DNA of 39,501 nucleotides. Source: Treponema sp. (GTDB taxonomy: Bacteria; Spirochaetota; Spirochaetia; Treponematales; Treponemataceae). The first letter of the stretch is position 1, and each line of letters starts with the position of its first letter. Below are positions 8,765-17,680 of the stretch, piece after piece. Position numbers and translations under genes: made by a program. The notes beneath the pieces are model-generated. The model did not search any database. It was not told the DNA's origin and saw only the letters and a program-made list of their open reading frames with translations. The stretch is from positions 1 to 39,501 of the forward strand of contig JAAYNH010000008.1 of the NCBI GenBank assembly GCA_012520945.1, given 5' to 3'.

Positions 8765-9655
8765 ATGATTAATGTAATTCGTGCTGACATTTTAGGATAT
8801 TGCATGGGAGTTCGCCGTGCTGTTGAAATGGCTGAAAACTGCCTTGAAAATAATGTAAAAACACAAGGAAGTGTTTTTTCTTTTGGACCATTGATTCATA
8901 ATAAAACCGCTTTAAAAACATTAGCATTAAAAGGACTGTCTGTATTAGATTCTGAAAATATTGATTCTCTTAAACATAATGATACTGTGATTATTAGAGC
9001 ACATGGTATTCCTCCAAAAATTAGGCACAAAATTGAGACTACCGGAGCGAAAATTGTTGATGCAACTTGTCCCAGAGTACTTTCAAGTCAAAAACGTGCT
9101 TCTAATTTTGCAAAAAAAGGGTTCACTATAATTTTAGCAGGTGATAAAAATCATGGTGAAGTTGCAGGCATTGCCGGTTGTGCTGAAAGTTTTGGTGCAA
9201 AGTGTATTGTTGTAGAAAATGTTATGGATGCAAAAAAAATACCACAGTGTAATGATAAAGCAATTTTGCTCAGTCAAACAACAATTTCGCACAAAGAATA
9301 TGATGATATTGCAAGAATTTTACAAAAACGAATGGAACATTTCCAAGTTTTTGATACAATTTGTCCGGCAACTAGCGAAAGACAAAAATCTTTGGAAAAA
9401 TTAGCAAAAAAAGTTGAAGGTATTATTGTTATTGGCGGAAAAAATTCTGCAAATACTCAACGTCTTTTTCTAGCTTCTCAAAAATATTGTGATGATAATG
9501 CATATGAATGTAAAATTTCTTGTCATATTGAAACTCCTGATGAAATTCCTGAAAATTTTTTTCAATTAAAATCAATAGGTATTACTGCGGGTGCTTCAAC
9601 TCCTGACAATATAATAGATGAAGTTGAAGAGATTTTAATAGGAAAATCTTGCTAA
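8765..9655 (+). CDS. ispH: 4-hydroxy-3-methylbut-2-enyl diphosphate reductase
   Basis: A 296-residue enzyme of the last step of the MEP isoprenoid pathway. It makes isopentenyl and dimethylallyl diphosphate and uses a cysteine-bound iron-sulfur cluster. The three cluster cysteines are C13 (GYCMGVRRAV), C102 (DATCPRV) and C200 (TICPATSERQ). The substrate-site motifs GPLIHN and HGEVAG (H130, E132) are intact, as is the C-terminal TAGASTPDNIIDEV. The protein is full length for the short form that lacks a fused S1 domain. The ATG at 8765 has only a weak upstream ribosome site (GATGTGAT). It lies 43 bases after the tmRNA, and I see no separate strong promoter or terminator between them. Confidence 0.96.
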   Translation: MINVIRADILGYCMGVRRAVEMAENCLENNVKTQGSVFSFGPLIHNKTALKTLALKGLSVLDSENIDSLKHNDTVIIRAHGIPPKIRHKIETTGAKIVDATCPRVLSSQKRASNFAKKGFTIILAGDKNHGEVAGIAGCAESFGAKCIVVENVMDAKKIPQCNDKAILLSQTTISHKEYDDIARILQKRMEHFQVFDTICPATSERQKSLEKLAKKVEGIIVIGGKNSANTQRLFLASQKYCDDNAYECKISCHIETPDEIPENFFQLKSIGITAGASTPDNIIDEVEEILIGKSC

Positions 9656-9752
9656 TATTTTAAGAATAACATTTGTTTTTATGAGTAGAATAATATTTTT
9701 ATATATTTATAATCATTTATCATAGCATAAATTTGTTATTAAAAAAATTAAA

Positions 9753-9782
9753 TTGACAAATAAAAAATGTTTATGAAATTAT
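9753..9782 (+). promoter_or_regulatory. candidate promoter of the PL1-PL9 lyase
   Basis: TTGACA at 9753-9758 is a perfect -35. The best -10 is AATTAT at 9777-9782 after 18 bases, only four of six matches. A start near 9789 would give a leader of about 145 bases. It is the only well-matched -35 in this 279-base AT-rich gap. Confidence 0.35.
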
Positions 9783-9882
9783 TTTAAAAAAATTGTTAAT
9801 ATATTGTTATTGATTACAAAATTAAAATATATATAACAAAATAATGCGACAGTTTTATCCAATTAATTATCTGTAAATTTTC

Positions 9883-9896
9883 TAACAATATTGTTA
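9883..9896. promoter_or_regulatory. 14-base perfect palindrome upstream of the PL1-PL9 lyase
   Basis: TAACAATATTGTTA reads the same on both strands and ends 25 bases before the Shine-Dalgarno sequence. Two further ATTGTTA half-sites lie at 9792-9798 and 9803-9809. It could be an operator for substrate control of the lyase, but AT-rich sequence makes such palindromes fairly common. Confidence 0.35.
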
Positions 9897-9934
9897 CAAT
9901 TACCATAGGTATTAGAATTACAGGAGGTGTAATT

Positions 9935-12900
9935 ATGATAAAAGGTAAAGGGAAAATCTTCTGGCTTGTTGCTGCTTGTCTGATAGCCATTAGCTTTCTC
10001 GCTGTCGGATGTGGCAAAGAAGCCGAACTCGACGTTTTAGGTACAGGTGAACGTGGTATTGTTAGCCAAGGTTCAGTTAGTTTAAAAGTATACGGTGCTT
10101 GGTATGAGTCCGTATATGCTGAGTGGTCAGGTTCCAGCCAATCTGTCTACTATGGAACAAGTAGTAATCCAACAACACCGGTTGATTCTAACTTGATTCG
10201 TGCAGTTTCCGGTGGTTATCGTGTTGATATTCCCGGATTAAATGGAAATACAACATATTATGTTAAAGTAGGAACTACTGTTTTCAATGCAAAAACATTG
10301 GCACACGTACGTGAAGGTTATGCTTTTGTTAACGGAACAACAACCGGAGGTTACAAAAACGGAGCCGGTGGTGCGAAAATTCTTTATGTGAATAACTCAA
10401 ATAAAGATTCTATCAAGTGTGATGTTACAAAAGGTTCAACAACTTCTTCTTATACCGGCTTGGGCAACATAATGAAAGCTCGTGAAAGTGCAAAAGATGA
10501 AACTCCTCTTATTGTGCGTTTTAGCGGTTCAATTTCTGCTCCAAGCGGTGTAGATTCAAACAAATTGTTGAATATTAAAGCAACTAAGAACGTTACTTTT
10601 GAAGGTCTTGGTTCAGATACAATGTTCAACGGTTGGGGGCTAAACGTTCGTGCATCTTCGAATATTGAAATTTCAAACATCGGTTTCAAAGACTTCGTTG
10701 ATGACTCTGTTTCAATTCAAGTAGACAATGATCACATTTGGGTTCATAACTGTGATTTCTTTATCGGTGCTAACGGTGGTGGCGATAAAGCAAAGGGTGA
10801 TGGTTCATGTGATATTAAAGATAATTCAACTTATATTACAATTTCTTTTAACCATTTCCACAATACAGGAAAATCTTCCCTTTGCGGTATGAAGAGTGAG
10901 ACAGCCGGAAAAGGCTTCGTTACATATCATCACAACTGGTTTGATGTTTCCGGTTCACGACATCCACGTGTTAGAACAATTACGGTTCACGTTTATAATA
11001 ACTACTTTGACCACTGTTATTCAGCTGGTATAGCTGCAACAATGGGTTCATCGGTTTTTGTTGAAAATAACTATTTCGAAGATGTTACTATGCCAATCAT
11101 TACAGCAAGTCAAGGTCACTCAATTAAAGATCGAGATTCGGATTTCTGTTCAGGTGAAGATGGCGGTGTAATTAAAGCTTACGGTAATACTTTTGGAACA
11201 TGTGGCGGTTCAATCACATACCTCGATGGAAGTTTGAAAACTGTAACTAAAAAATGTGTAGGTTGTACTGCATATAAAGGAGGAACAAGTGTTAGTTCTT
11301 CAGTGTCTGCAGAAGATTGGCCGGATTTTTATGCTGCAACTTCACGTAATGCACAAGTTCCATCAACATTTAAGGCATACAAAGGCGGAAGTACATATAA
11401 CAACTTTGATACAAAGAATTTTTATAGCTACAATGTTCAATCTGCTTCAGATGCACGCACAACAGTTACGGCTTTAGCCGGACGTTGCGGTACAGGTTCT
11501 TCAGCCGGTAGTGTTATTGATCAAGATAATGGCTCTGAAAATACAACACCTACTCCAACTCCTGAACCAACACCTACACCGGAACCAACTCCAACTCCTT
11601 CCGGTGCAACAGTTTATTCACTTTCTGCAAGTAGTTTGTCAACTGCAACACTTACATCAAACAAAACATACGATGCATTTACAGTTCTTGCTACAAGTGC
11701 AAAACCTGTGAAAATTGTTTCAGCTAGTGCTTCATATAGTGGTACTTCTTATACAAAAGCATTTGATCTCGGTGGTGGTGCAAACGGCGTTGATGCTCAA
11801 TATCGTGCATTCAAATTTGAGGCAAAGAAAGATGCAAAACTCACTGCGATTGTTAATGCTAACTCAGACAGAGTGTTGACTCTTTCTAACGGTTCTGCAG
11901 TTATTACTACAAAGACAATTAAAGATACAACAGCATTTACATATACAATTCCTGCAGATGGAACATATTATTTGTACTCAAAATCAAGTGCTATTCGTGT
12001 ATTCTATATTTCACTTGAAACGGTTGCCGTAAATGTTCCTCCAACAGTTTCTGTCAGTGTTGCTTCTACAGGTACTGTAGGTGTTGGTGTAACAATTAGT
12101 GCAAGTGCTTCAGATTCAGATGGTTCAATTGCAAGCGTTAGTTTCTATGTTAACGGTTCAAGAAAATCAACAGATACATCAAGTCCTTATGCTATGACAT
12201 GGACACCGGATGCTGCCGGTACATACTCAATTTATGCTATAGCAACAGATAATAATGGTGCTACGGCTACATCTTCATCAAAAAATATTACAATTACTGC
12301 TCCTGTTGTTGCAAATAAAGCTCCAACTGTATATCTTACAGAACCGTCAAATGGTACTGTGAAAACAGTTGGCGACAGTGTTGTTATTCGTGCAAATGCT
12401 TCAGATTCTGACGGTTCAATTAACAATGTTAAGTTTTATGTTAACGGTTCAAGAAAATCAACAGATACATCAAGTCCTTATGCAATGACATGGATTCCTG
12501 CAGATCCGGGAACATACACAATTTATGCTTTAGCAGAAGATGATAAGGGTGCAACAACAGCTTCATCTTCCGTTCAAATTACTGTAAATGCAGCTTCAAG
12601 TGGCGGTTCAACTCCTCCTTCTTCTTCAGCTTCATCTGTAAACTTTAACAGCCAAAGTACTGCAACACTTTCTTCAAACAAAACAATTGGAGATTTTACA
12701 ATTATTGCAACAAGTGCAAAAACTGTGAAAATTGTTGCTAATACAGCTTCTGTAAATGGTGTTTCTTATACTAAAGCATTGGACTTAGGCGGTGGTTTTA
12801 GCGGTGTGTTGCCAACATATAGAGCAGTTAAATTTAATGTTGGTCAAGGTGCTAATGTTACAGTTGTTGCTAGTGCAAATGCTACACGTACATTAGTTCT

Positions 12901-14452
12901 GTCAAACGGAACAAAACAAATCGGTACAAAATCCGTTTCAGCAACTGCAACAGCATTTGTATTCAATAATTGTGCTGAAGGAACATACTACGTTTATTCA
13001 GCAAGTAGTGCAATTCGTATTTATTCAATTGAAGTTTCCGGTTCATCAAGTTCCGGTGGTGGTTCAACATCTCCTGACCCAACTCCTGATCCAGGAACAG
13101 GCGGTTCATCAGGTTCAGGTTCTGTTAGTTTCAGTCAAAGCGGTAAAACACAAAGCGGTGTTGGAACACGTTCAGCAATTCATGGTGTGAAAATTAATAC
13201 AAGTAATGTTGGTTCATCAATTAGAGTTTCTACTGCATCACAATTTGTTGACGCTCTTAAATCTGTTCAAGCCGGTGGTGTTATCATCATGCAAGCAGGT
13301 ACATACAAATTCAGTGAGCAAGTTAATATTTCATACGGTAATAATGGTTCTGCAAATGCATACAAATACATTGTTCCTGAAAACGGCGGAAGTGTAACAT
13401 TGGACTTCTCAGGACAATCATATAATTCTTCAGATACTTCAAAGAATGCTCGTGGTCTTCAATTGGAAGGTAATTACTGGCATATTTATGGTATTAGATT
13501 CTATGGTGCTGCAGATAATGGTCTTTATGTAGCCGGTAATAACAATATCATTGAGTATTGTGTATTTGAAGCTAACCGTGACACAGGTTGTCAAATTAGT
13601 CGTCGTGCTTCTTCATTGAGTTCAATCAATGATTGGCCTTCATATAATACTATTATTAACTGTACATCTTTTAACAATAATGATCCTGCAACAGGTGAAA
13701 ATGCTGACGGCTTTGCAGCAAAACTTACGTGCGGACCGGGCAATGTTTTTGACGGATGTATAGCTTATAACAACGTTGACGATGGTTGGGACTTGTATGC
13801 AAAAACTGCTACCGGACCAATAGGTGTTGTAACAATTAGAAACTGTATTGCATTACGCAACGGTCAAACATCAAGCGGTGCTTGCACAGCAAATAGTGAC
13901 GGAAACGGATTTAAACTTGGTGGTGCAGGCGTTGGTTCAGCTCACGTTATTAGAAACTCCATAGCTTTCTCAAATAAAAAGCATGGTATTACTGATAATA
14001 ACAATCCTAAACTTGCTGAAGTTTCATATTGTACATCATATAATAATGGAACGGGCGACAGTAACGGTGCAAACTTCCAATTGAATCGTGCCGGAACAAG
14101 TTTGAAAATTGCAAATATTATTGGTTACAAACCTACAGGAACAACATCTGATAGCATGATTGGTAAAATTTCCAACTCTATTTATTACAATACAAAAAAA
14201 TACTATCATGTGTCTTCTGAAACATCGATTAATAAAGATAAACCTGGAACAGTAATCAGTACTCCGGCGGCAAGTATATTCAAGAGTACAAGTATTCCGT
14301 CAATAGGATATAATTTCCATGCAAACTGGAGAAACAGTGATGGTACAATTAATACTCAAGGTGTTTTAGCTAGAGGTACAAATTCTTATGGAACAATGGG
14401 AGCTGCTTTTGGTTCACAAGCTGCAACAGTTTTAGCAACATATATTAAATAA
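9935..14452 (+). CDS. bifunctional lipoprotein pectate lyase (PL1 + PL9) with Ig-like and carbohydrate-binding-like modules
   Basis: A 1505-residue lipoprotein (lipobox AVGC, Cys26) with a strong AGGAGGTG six bases before the ATG. Domains in order: a beta-sandwich of FN3 type (about 44-118); a PL1 pectate lyase (about 120-480); a TPTPEP linker (about 537-557); a carbohydrate-binding-like module A (558-695); two Ig-like domains (701-788, 794-885); module B (about 898-1037); a Gly/Ser/Pro linker; a PL9 lyase (about 1065-1505). The PL1 part shows DHIWVHNCDF (H267), TISFNHFHNTGKSS and SRHPRVR (R342, R347). The PL9 part shows NADGFAAKL (D1258), NVDDGWDLY (D1282, D1283, D1286) and DGNGFKLGG (K1327). 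These fit the calcium ligands and catalytic lysine I recall for Erwinia Pel9A. It should cleave polygalacturonate by beta-elimination at the cell surface. Confidence 0.93.
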   Translation: MIKGKGKIFWLVAACLIAISFLAVGCGKEAELDVLGTGERGIVSQGSVSLKVYGAWYESVYAEWSGSSQSVYYGTSSNPTTPVDSNLIRAVSGGYRVDIPGLNGNTTYYVKVGTTVFNAKTLAHVREGYAFVNGTTTGGYKNGAGGAKILYVNNSNKDSIKCDVTKGSTTSSYTGLGNIMKARESAKDETPLIVRFSGSISAPSGVDSNKLLNIKATKNVTFEGLGSDTMFNGWGLNVRASSNIEISNIGFKDFVDDSVSIQVDNDHIWVHNCDFFIGANGGGDKAKGDGSCDIKDNSTYITISFNHFHNTGKSSLCGMKSETAGKGFVTYHHNWFDVSGSRHPRVRTITVHVYNNYFDHCYSAGIAATMGSSVFVENNYFEDVTMPIITASQGHSIKDRDSDFCSGEDGGVIKAYGNTFGTCGGSITYLDGSLKTVTKKCVGCTAYKGGTSVSSSVSAEDWPDFYAATSRNAQVPSTFKAYKGGSTYNNFDTKNFYSYNVQSASDARTTVTALAGRCGTGSSAGSVIDQDNGSENTTPTPTPEPTPTPEPTPTPSGATVYSLSASSLSTATLTSNKTYDAFTVLATSAKPVKIVSASASYSGTSYTKAFDLGGGANGVDAQYRAFKFEAKKDAKLTAIVNANSDRVLTLSNGSAVITTKTIKDTTAFTYTIPADGTYYLYSKSSAIRVFYISLETVAVNVPPTVSVSVASTGTVGVGVTISASASDSDGSIASVSFYVNGSRKSTDTSSPYAMTWTPDAAGTYSIYAIATDNNGATATSSSKNITITAPVVANKAPTVYLTEPSNGTVKTVGDSVVIRANASDSDGSINNVKFYVNGSRKSTDTSSPYAMTWIPADPGTYTIYALAEDDKGATTASSSVQITVNAASSGGSTPPSSSASSVNFNSQSTATLSSNKTIGDFTIIATSAKTVKIVANTASVNGVSYTKALDLGGGFSGVLPTYRAVKFNVGQGANVTVVASANATRTLVLSNGTKQIGTKSVSATATAFVFNNCAEGTYYVYSASSAIRIYSIEVSGSSSSGGGSTSPDPTPDPGTGGSSGSGSVSFSQSGKTQSGVGTRSAIHGVKINTSNVGSSIRVSTASQFVDALKSVQAGGVIIMQAGTYKFSEQVNISYGNNGSANAYKYIVPENGGSVTLDFSGQSYNSSDTSKNARGLQLEGNYWHIYGIRFYGAADNGLYVAGNNNIIEYCVFEANRDTGCQISRRASSLSSINDWPSYNTIINCTSFNNNDPATGENADGFAAKLTCGPGNVFDGCIAYNNVDDGWDLYAKTATGPIGVVTIRNCIALRNGQTSSGACTANSDGNGFKLGGAGVGSAHVIRNSIAFSNKKHGITDNNNPKLAEVSYCTSYNNGTGDSNGANFQLNRAGTSLKIANIIGYKPTGTTSDSMIGKISNSIYYNTKKYYHVSSETSINKDKPGTVISTPAASIFKSTSIPSIGYNFHANWRNSDGTINTQGVLARGTNSYGTMGAAFGSQAATVLATYIK
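12146..12483 (+). repeat. exact 47-base repeat within the two Ig-like domains
   Basis: Bases 12146-12192 are identical to 12437-12483, 291 bases (97 codons) apart. One mismatch then precedes a further 10 identical bases. The encoded run from FYVNGSRKS to SSPYAMTW is the same in both domains, while the flanks differ. This suggests recent duplication or gene conversion. Confidence 0.85.
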
Positions 14453-14478
14453 TATAGGCAGTCTACATTAAATTAATT

Positions 14479-14512
14479 ATGCCCCGGTATATTTTTGCCG
14501 GGGCATTTTATA
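14479..14512 (+). terminator. rho-independent terminator after the PL1-PL9 lyase
   Basis: GCCCCGG (14481-14487) pairs with CCGGGGC (14498-14504), extended by two A-T pairs outside, and ATTTTATATT follows. It is one of the few GC-rich hairpins in the window. It lies between two convergent genes. Confidence 0.9.
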
Positions 14513-14561
14513 TTATAGAAAATATGAACTTTTTACTATTTTGTTATTATTAAAAATAAAT

Positions 14562-15254
14562 TTAATTGCTGATTTTTGTACCGATAAAGATTTTATCGTC
14601 TAAAATGTCACGGATGTTTTCAATGTTTTTGCCACCTGCACAAATTACTGTGATGTCGAATTCACTTGCTTTACGACTAGCAATAGGATCAAATGGAGTA
14701 TTTTTACCCGGAACCCATTCCTCTCCAACAATTTTCATAAAATCTTTCCATGAGATTGTATCTAAAGGTTTTGCATTAGGATTTTTTCGTGGATCATCCG
14801 TATAAACTTTTTCAATATTTGAAAGATTAATAACAGTTTTTGCACCGAATTTATGAGCAAGCAAAACAGCATCTGTATCGGTTGAAAAACCCGGTTTCCA
14901 ACCTGCAGCAACCAAAATGCGTCCGTTAAAGTTTTCAACTGCTGTTGGATCATAGACAACATCATCTTTGCATAAAGAACCAAAAATAGCTTTTAAAAGC
15001 TGTGCATTTAAACGAGTTGCAGTAATACCGATCCAGTCTGCTTCATTGTTGTTATATGCAGAATCGCCACAAATAGTTTTATAGGCATTTTGGTATATGC
15101 GTGCAGGAGCACCACCTCCGATAACTAAAATTAATCGGCGTTTTTCATCAACATTAAGCCATTCTTTTACTGTGTTTAGAAAGTTATTTAAAAACTCGGT
15201 GTCTGGTTTATCCGGAACAACAATTGAACCACCAAGAGAGATAACTTTTGTCAT
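14562..15254 (-). CDS. pyrH: UMP kinase, archaeal-type
   Basis: A 230-residue amino-acid-kinase-fold enzyme that phosphorylates UMP to UDP for pyrimidine nucleotide supply. It shows SLGGSIV at the N-terminus, LVIGGGAPAR for phosphate binding, GWKPGFSTDTDAVLLA, and NIEKVYTDDPRKNPNAKPLDTISW for nucleotide binding. It is shorter than the usual bacterial hexameric enzyme and resembles the archaeal branch, as I would expect in treponemes. AGGAGG is placed seven bases before the ATG. It is the last gene of the cysS-sigma-antisigma-TIG operon, 20 bases after the previous stop. No special link with the sigma factor is evident other than co-transcription. Confidence 0.9.
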   Translation of the reverse strand: MTKVISLGGSIVVPDKPDTEFLNNFLNTVKEWLNVDEKRRLILVIGGGAPARIYQNAYKTICGDSAYNNNEADWIGITATRLNAQLLKAIFGSLCKDDVVYDPTAVENFNGRILVAAGWKPGFSTDTDAVLLAHKFGAKTVINLSNIEKVYTDDPRKNPNAKPLDTISWKDFMKIVGEEWVPGKNTPFDPIASRKASEFDITVICAGGKNIENIRDILDDKIFIGTKISN

Positions 15255-15274
15255 ATTTTTTCCTCCTAAAATGT

Positions 15275-16942
15275 TTAGTAAATACCTAAAACTTGAATAT
15301 TACTCCAAAAAGAACTGTACTTTTGTATTTCCGGTGAAGATTCTTCCCAAATTGATTGCATAGCAAATGTTTTTGGAATATAAACAGTTTTACTATTGCT
15401 TGTTGCAGGTTTTATATTATTCCAACCACGTGAAAAAATTACGTGTTGTGAATCTAAATTTCCAAAGTAGAAATCTGCGTTTTTTGTAATATGTCTAAAA
15501 GCCTCATGTTTTTTTCCTGCACCTAATGCAACATCTACAGGCATCCAACCAAAATTTTCCAAATAAATTTCAAGCCACCAATGATTTTGATTTGTTAATC
15601 CTGCATCAATTAAAATGCCACTGAGAGGAATTGCAGGAATTCCACAGGAGCGAGCCATAGCACAAAAAAGAATTGTAAAATCATAAGCGTCTCCAACTTT
15701 TTTTTCAAGCAATTCGGAAATATCTTCTGACTTTCTTGTATTTTGTAAAACGGTAAACTCGGAAATCATATAATTGTAAAGTTTTTGTGCTATGTAATAA
15801 GGATTAGTTTCTTTTGCGATAATTTGTTTTGCTAATTTTATAATTGCCTCATCGTTTGATGGAATAATTTGATTGGCTACTAAATACGAAGCATAAATTT
15901 GTTTTGATTTTTCAGATAATTGATCAATTTTTTGTGGTTTGATATTTGTATTGACTGCACATGTTTGAACAACAAAGTTATGTGCAATAGATATTTTTTT
16001 TTGCATATTTTTTTTCACTAAAAATTGATGAACAATCGTACCTGCATAATCGGGAATTACAGGTTCAGGCACGGATAAAGTAACTTCGACATTTCTTTGT
16101 GTTGTTGTAATTTGAGGTTTAGGAACACGAATTGAAATAGAGCTTTCCGATTGGGCAATAATATCTGAAATATCTGCTTGCAAAGCTAAAAGATAAATTC
16201 TTTTGTCTGAAAATTGCTTTGTTCCGCTTGAAATATCAATATTAAAATTTTGTTTATTGCTTTCACCTTTTTCTGTTAAAATATATATTTTTCCTGATGT
16301 AGCACCGTCAGGAACTCGAACACGAATTTCTTGATCACTCCAAAAATCATAATCATAGTTAGCGTCGTTACAAGAAATATAATTATCAGTGTCACTTTCT
16401 TGAATAGGAGAGGGGAAAATTACTTGAGAAGAACCACGAGTTAGTCCAAAGTTTTTTCCATTCAATGTAATAATTTGACCAACTTTAGCACTTAATTCCT
16501 TAATACTTAAAATGACAGGAGTTGTAGTTTGAGAATCATGTTTTACTTGGACAGGAATGTCAATTTTATTAGCAAAAATTTTTGCATCCGATTTTCCGCC
16601 TTTTGTTATAACATATACTAAACCATCTTCAACATTTTGAGGTATTTGAATTTTTATAACTTCATCATTCCATGATATGTAAGATGAGGCAGTGAGACGA
16701 GAGCCTGAAAATTCAACATAAGAAGAACCTCTATCATGTCCGAAATTTTCTCCGTGAATTGTGATAATATCTCCGGGCAAAGCTGTTGATGGATTTAATA
16801 TTTTAATATGAGGTTGTTTTTTTTCAATATTTGTTGAAAGAACAGAAATTAAAAAACTTAATACTATTAAGAATAAAATTAATATTGTTCGTAGAAAAGG
16901 ATATTTTCTGAAACTATAGCCTATTTTAGAAAAAAAATTCAA
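15275..16942 (-). CDS. membrane-anchored TIG/IPT-domain protein with a transglutaminase-like domain lacking its cysteine
   Basis: A 555-residue protein with one N-terminal membrane segment (TILILFLIVLSFLISVL) and no lipobox. Two IPT/TIG domains follow (IKILNPSTALPGDIITIHGENFGHDRGSS and ILSIKELSAKVGQIITLNGKNFGLTRGSS, each quoted only in part of its length). The C-terminal half holds a transglutaminase-like core: KKVGDAYDFTILFCAMARSCG, NHWWLEIYLENFGW and MPVDVALG. The histidine and aspartate of the triad are present. The cysteine expected in G-x-C is alanine (codon GCT), so classic thiol chemistry is not expected unless a nearby cysteine replaces it. The gene follows the anti-sigma gene after 3 bases and is probably translationally coupled to it. 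Likely a periplasm-facing envelope protein. Confidence 0.8.
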   Translation of the reverse strand: MNFFSKIGYSFRKYPFLRTILILFLIVLSFLISVLSTNIEKKQPHIKILNPSTALPGDIITIHGENFGHDRGSSYVEFSGSRLTASSYISWNDEVIKIQIPQNVEDGLVYVITKGGKSDAKIFANKIDIPVQVKHDSQTTTPVILSIKELSAKVGQIITLNGKNFGLTRGSSQVIFPSPIQESDTDNYISCNDANYDYDFWSDQEIRVRVPDGATSGKIYILTEKGESNKQNFNIDISSGTKQFSDKRIYLLALQADISDIIAQSESSISIRVPKPQITTTQRNVEVTLSVPEPVIPDYAGTIVHQFLVKKNMQKKISIAHNFVVQTCAVNTNIKPQKIDQLSEKSKQIYASYLVANQIIPSNDEAIIKLAKQIIAKETNPYYIAQKLYNYMISEFTVLQNTRKSEDISELLEKKVGDAYDFTILFCAMARSCGIPAIPLSGILIDAGLTNQNHWWLEIYLENFGWMPVDVALGAGKKHEAFRHITKNADFYFGNLDSQHVIFSRGWNNIKPATSNSKTVYIPKTFAMQSIWEESSPEIQKYSSFWSNIQVLGIY

Positions 16943-16945
16943 TTT

Positions 16946-17680
16946 TTATCGTCCTGTTAATAAAGATGGATTTAATGTAATTGTAATAGAATTTTGTGTT
17001 GATGAAAATTCAGGTTTGAAAATGTCTAAGTTTTGTAGTTTAGAATCATTTATATTGATATTTTCAACATTGATTAATTTTGAAATAGGAGCAAAATCTT
17101 CGTTGGAAACAGCTCTTATGCTAACAAACTTTGGCGGACGATTTTTTACATATTGAAATTGTTCGCTAGAATTTTCATCTGAATTGTCAAAAAAAGAAGC
17201 TAAGGTTGCACTTTGTAAATCTGAAACAACACTGCGGTTTTTTAATAGTGATGCTTGATTAATTGACGAATTTGATTGAATAGTGGCAATCGAATTAATG
17301 TTTTGTTGCACAAGATTCTTTTTTGCAGTAAATAAACGCAAAGGTAAAATTAATGCAAATACTGCCGCTGCAGCAATAGCAGGTGCAAAAAGACGTATAT
17401 TTGTATAATTAAAAGATGTTTTAGATTTTGCTTTTTTTGTTACGTTGGCAAAACGCATTTTTATTTGTAATCTTTCAAAACTTGCATCAACATAACTTTT
17501 AGATAATGTTAGTGAATTATTATCTTTTTGTAAATAATCATGAGTCATTTGGATTTTTTTTAAAAGTGAGTTACATTTATCACAAGAACTAATATGTTTT
17601 TCAAAATCATCTTTGAAAACTTTTGGGAGTTCTCCGTCAATGTATACACTTAATAAATCTTTCTCAGGACAAGTAGACAT
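16946..17680 (-). CDS. anti-sigma factor with zinc-finger (zf-HC2) domain and one membrane segment
   Basis: A 244-residue protein that should hold the adjacent ECF sigma factor at the inner membrane. The N-terminal domain has the zinc-binding pattern H29-x3-C33-x2-C36 (HISSCDKC), with C4 nearby, typical of ZAS-type anti-sigma factors. A single membrane segment follows at about residues 95-118 (APAIAAAAVFALILPLRLF). The 125-residue outer part is Asn/Ser-rich and not recognisable; it would be the periplasmic sensor. GGAGAAG lies before the ATG. The start overlaps the end of the sigma gene by 17 bases, a normal coupled arrangement that balances the two proteins. Confidence 0.88.
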   Translation of the reverse strand: MSTCPEKDLLSVYIDGELPKVFKDDFEKHISSCDKCNSLLKKIQMTHDYLQKDNNSLTLSKSYVDASFERLQIKMRFANVTKKAKSKTSFNYTNIRLFAPAIAAAAVFALILPLRLFTAKKNLVQQNINSIATIQSNSSINQASLLKNRSVVSDLQSATLASFFDNSDENSSEQFQYVKNRPPKFVSIRAVSNEDFAPISKLINVENININDSKLQNLDIFKPEFSSTQNSITITLNPSLLTGR

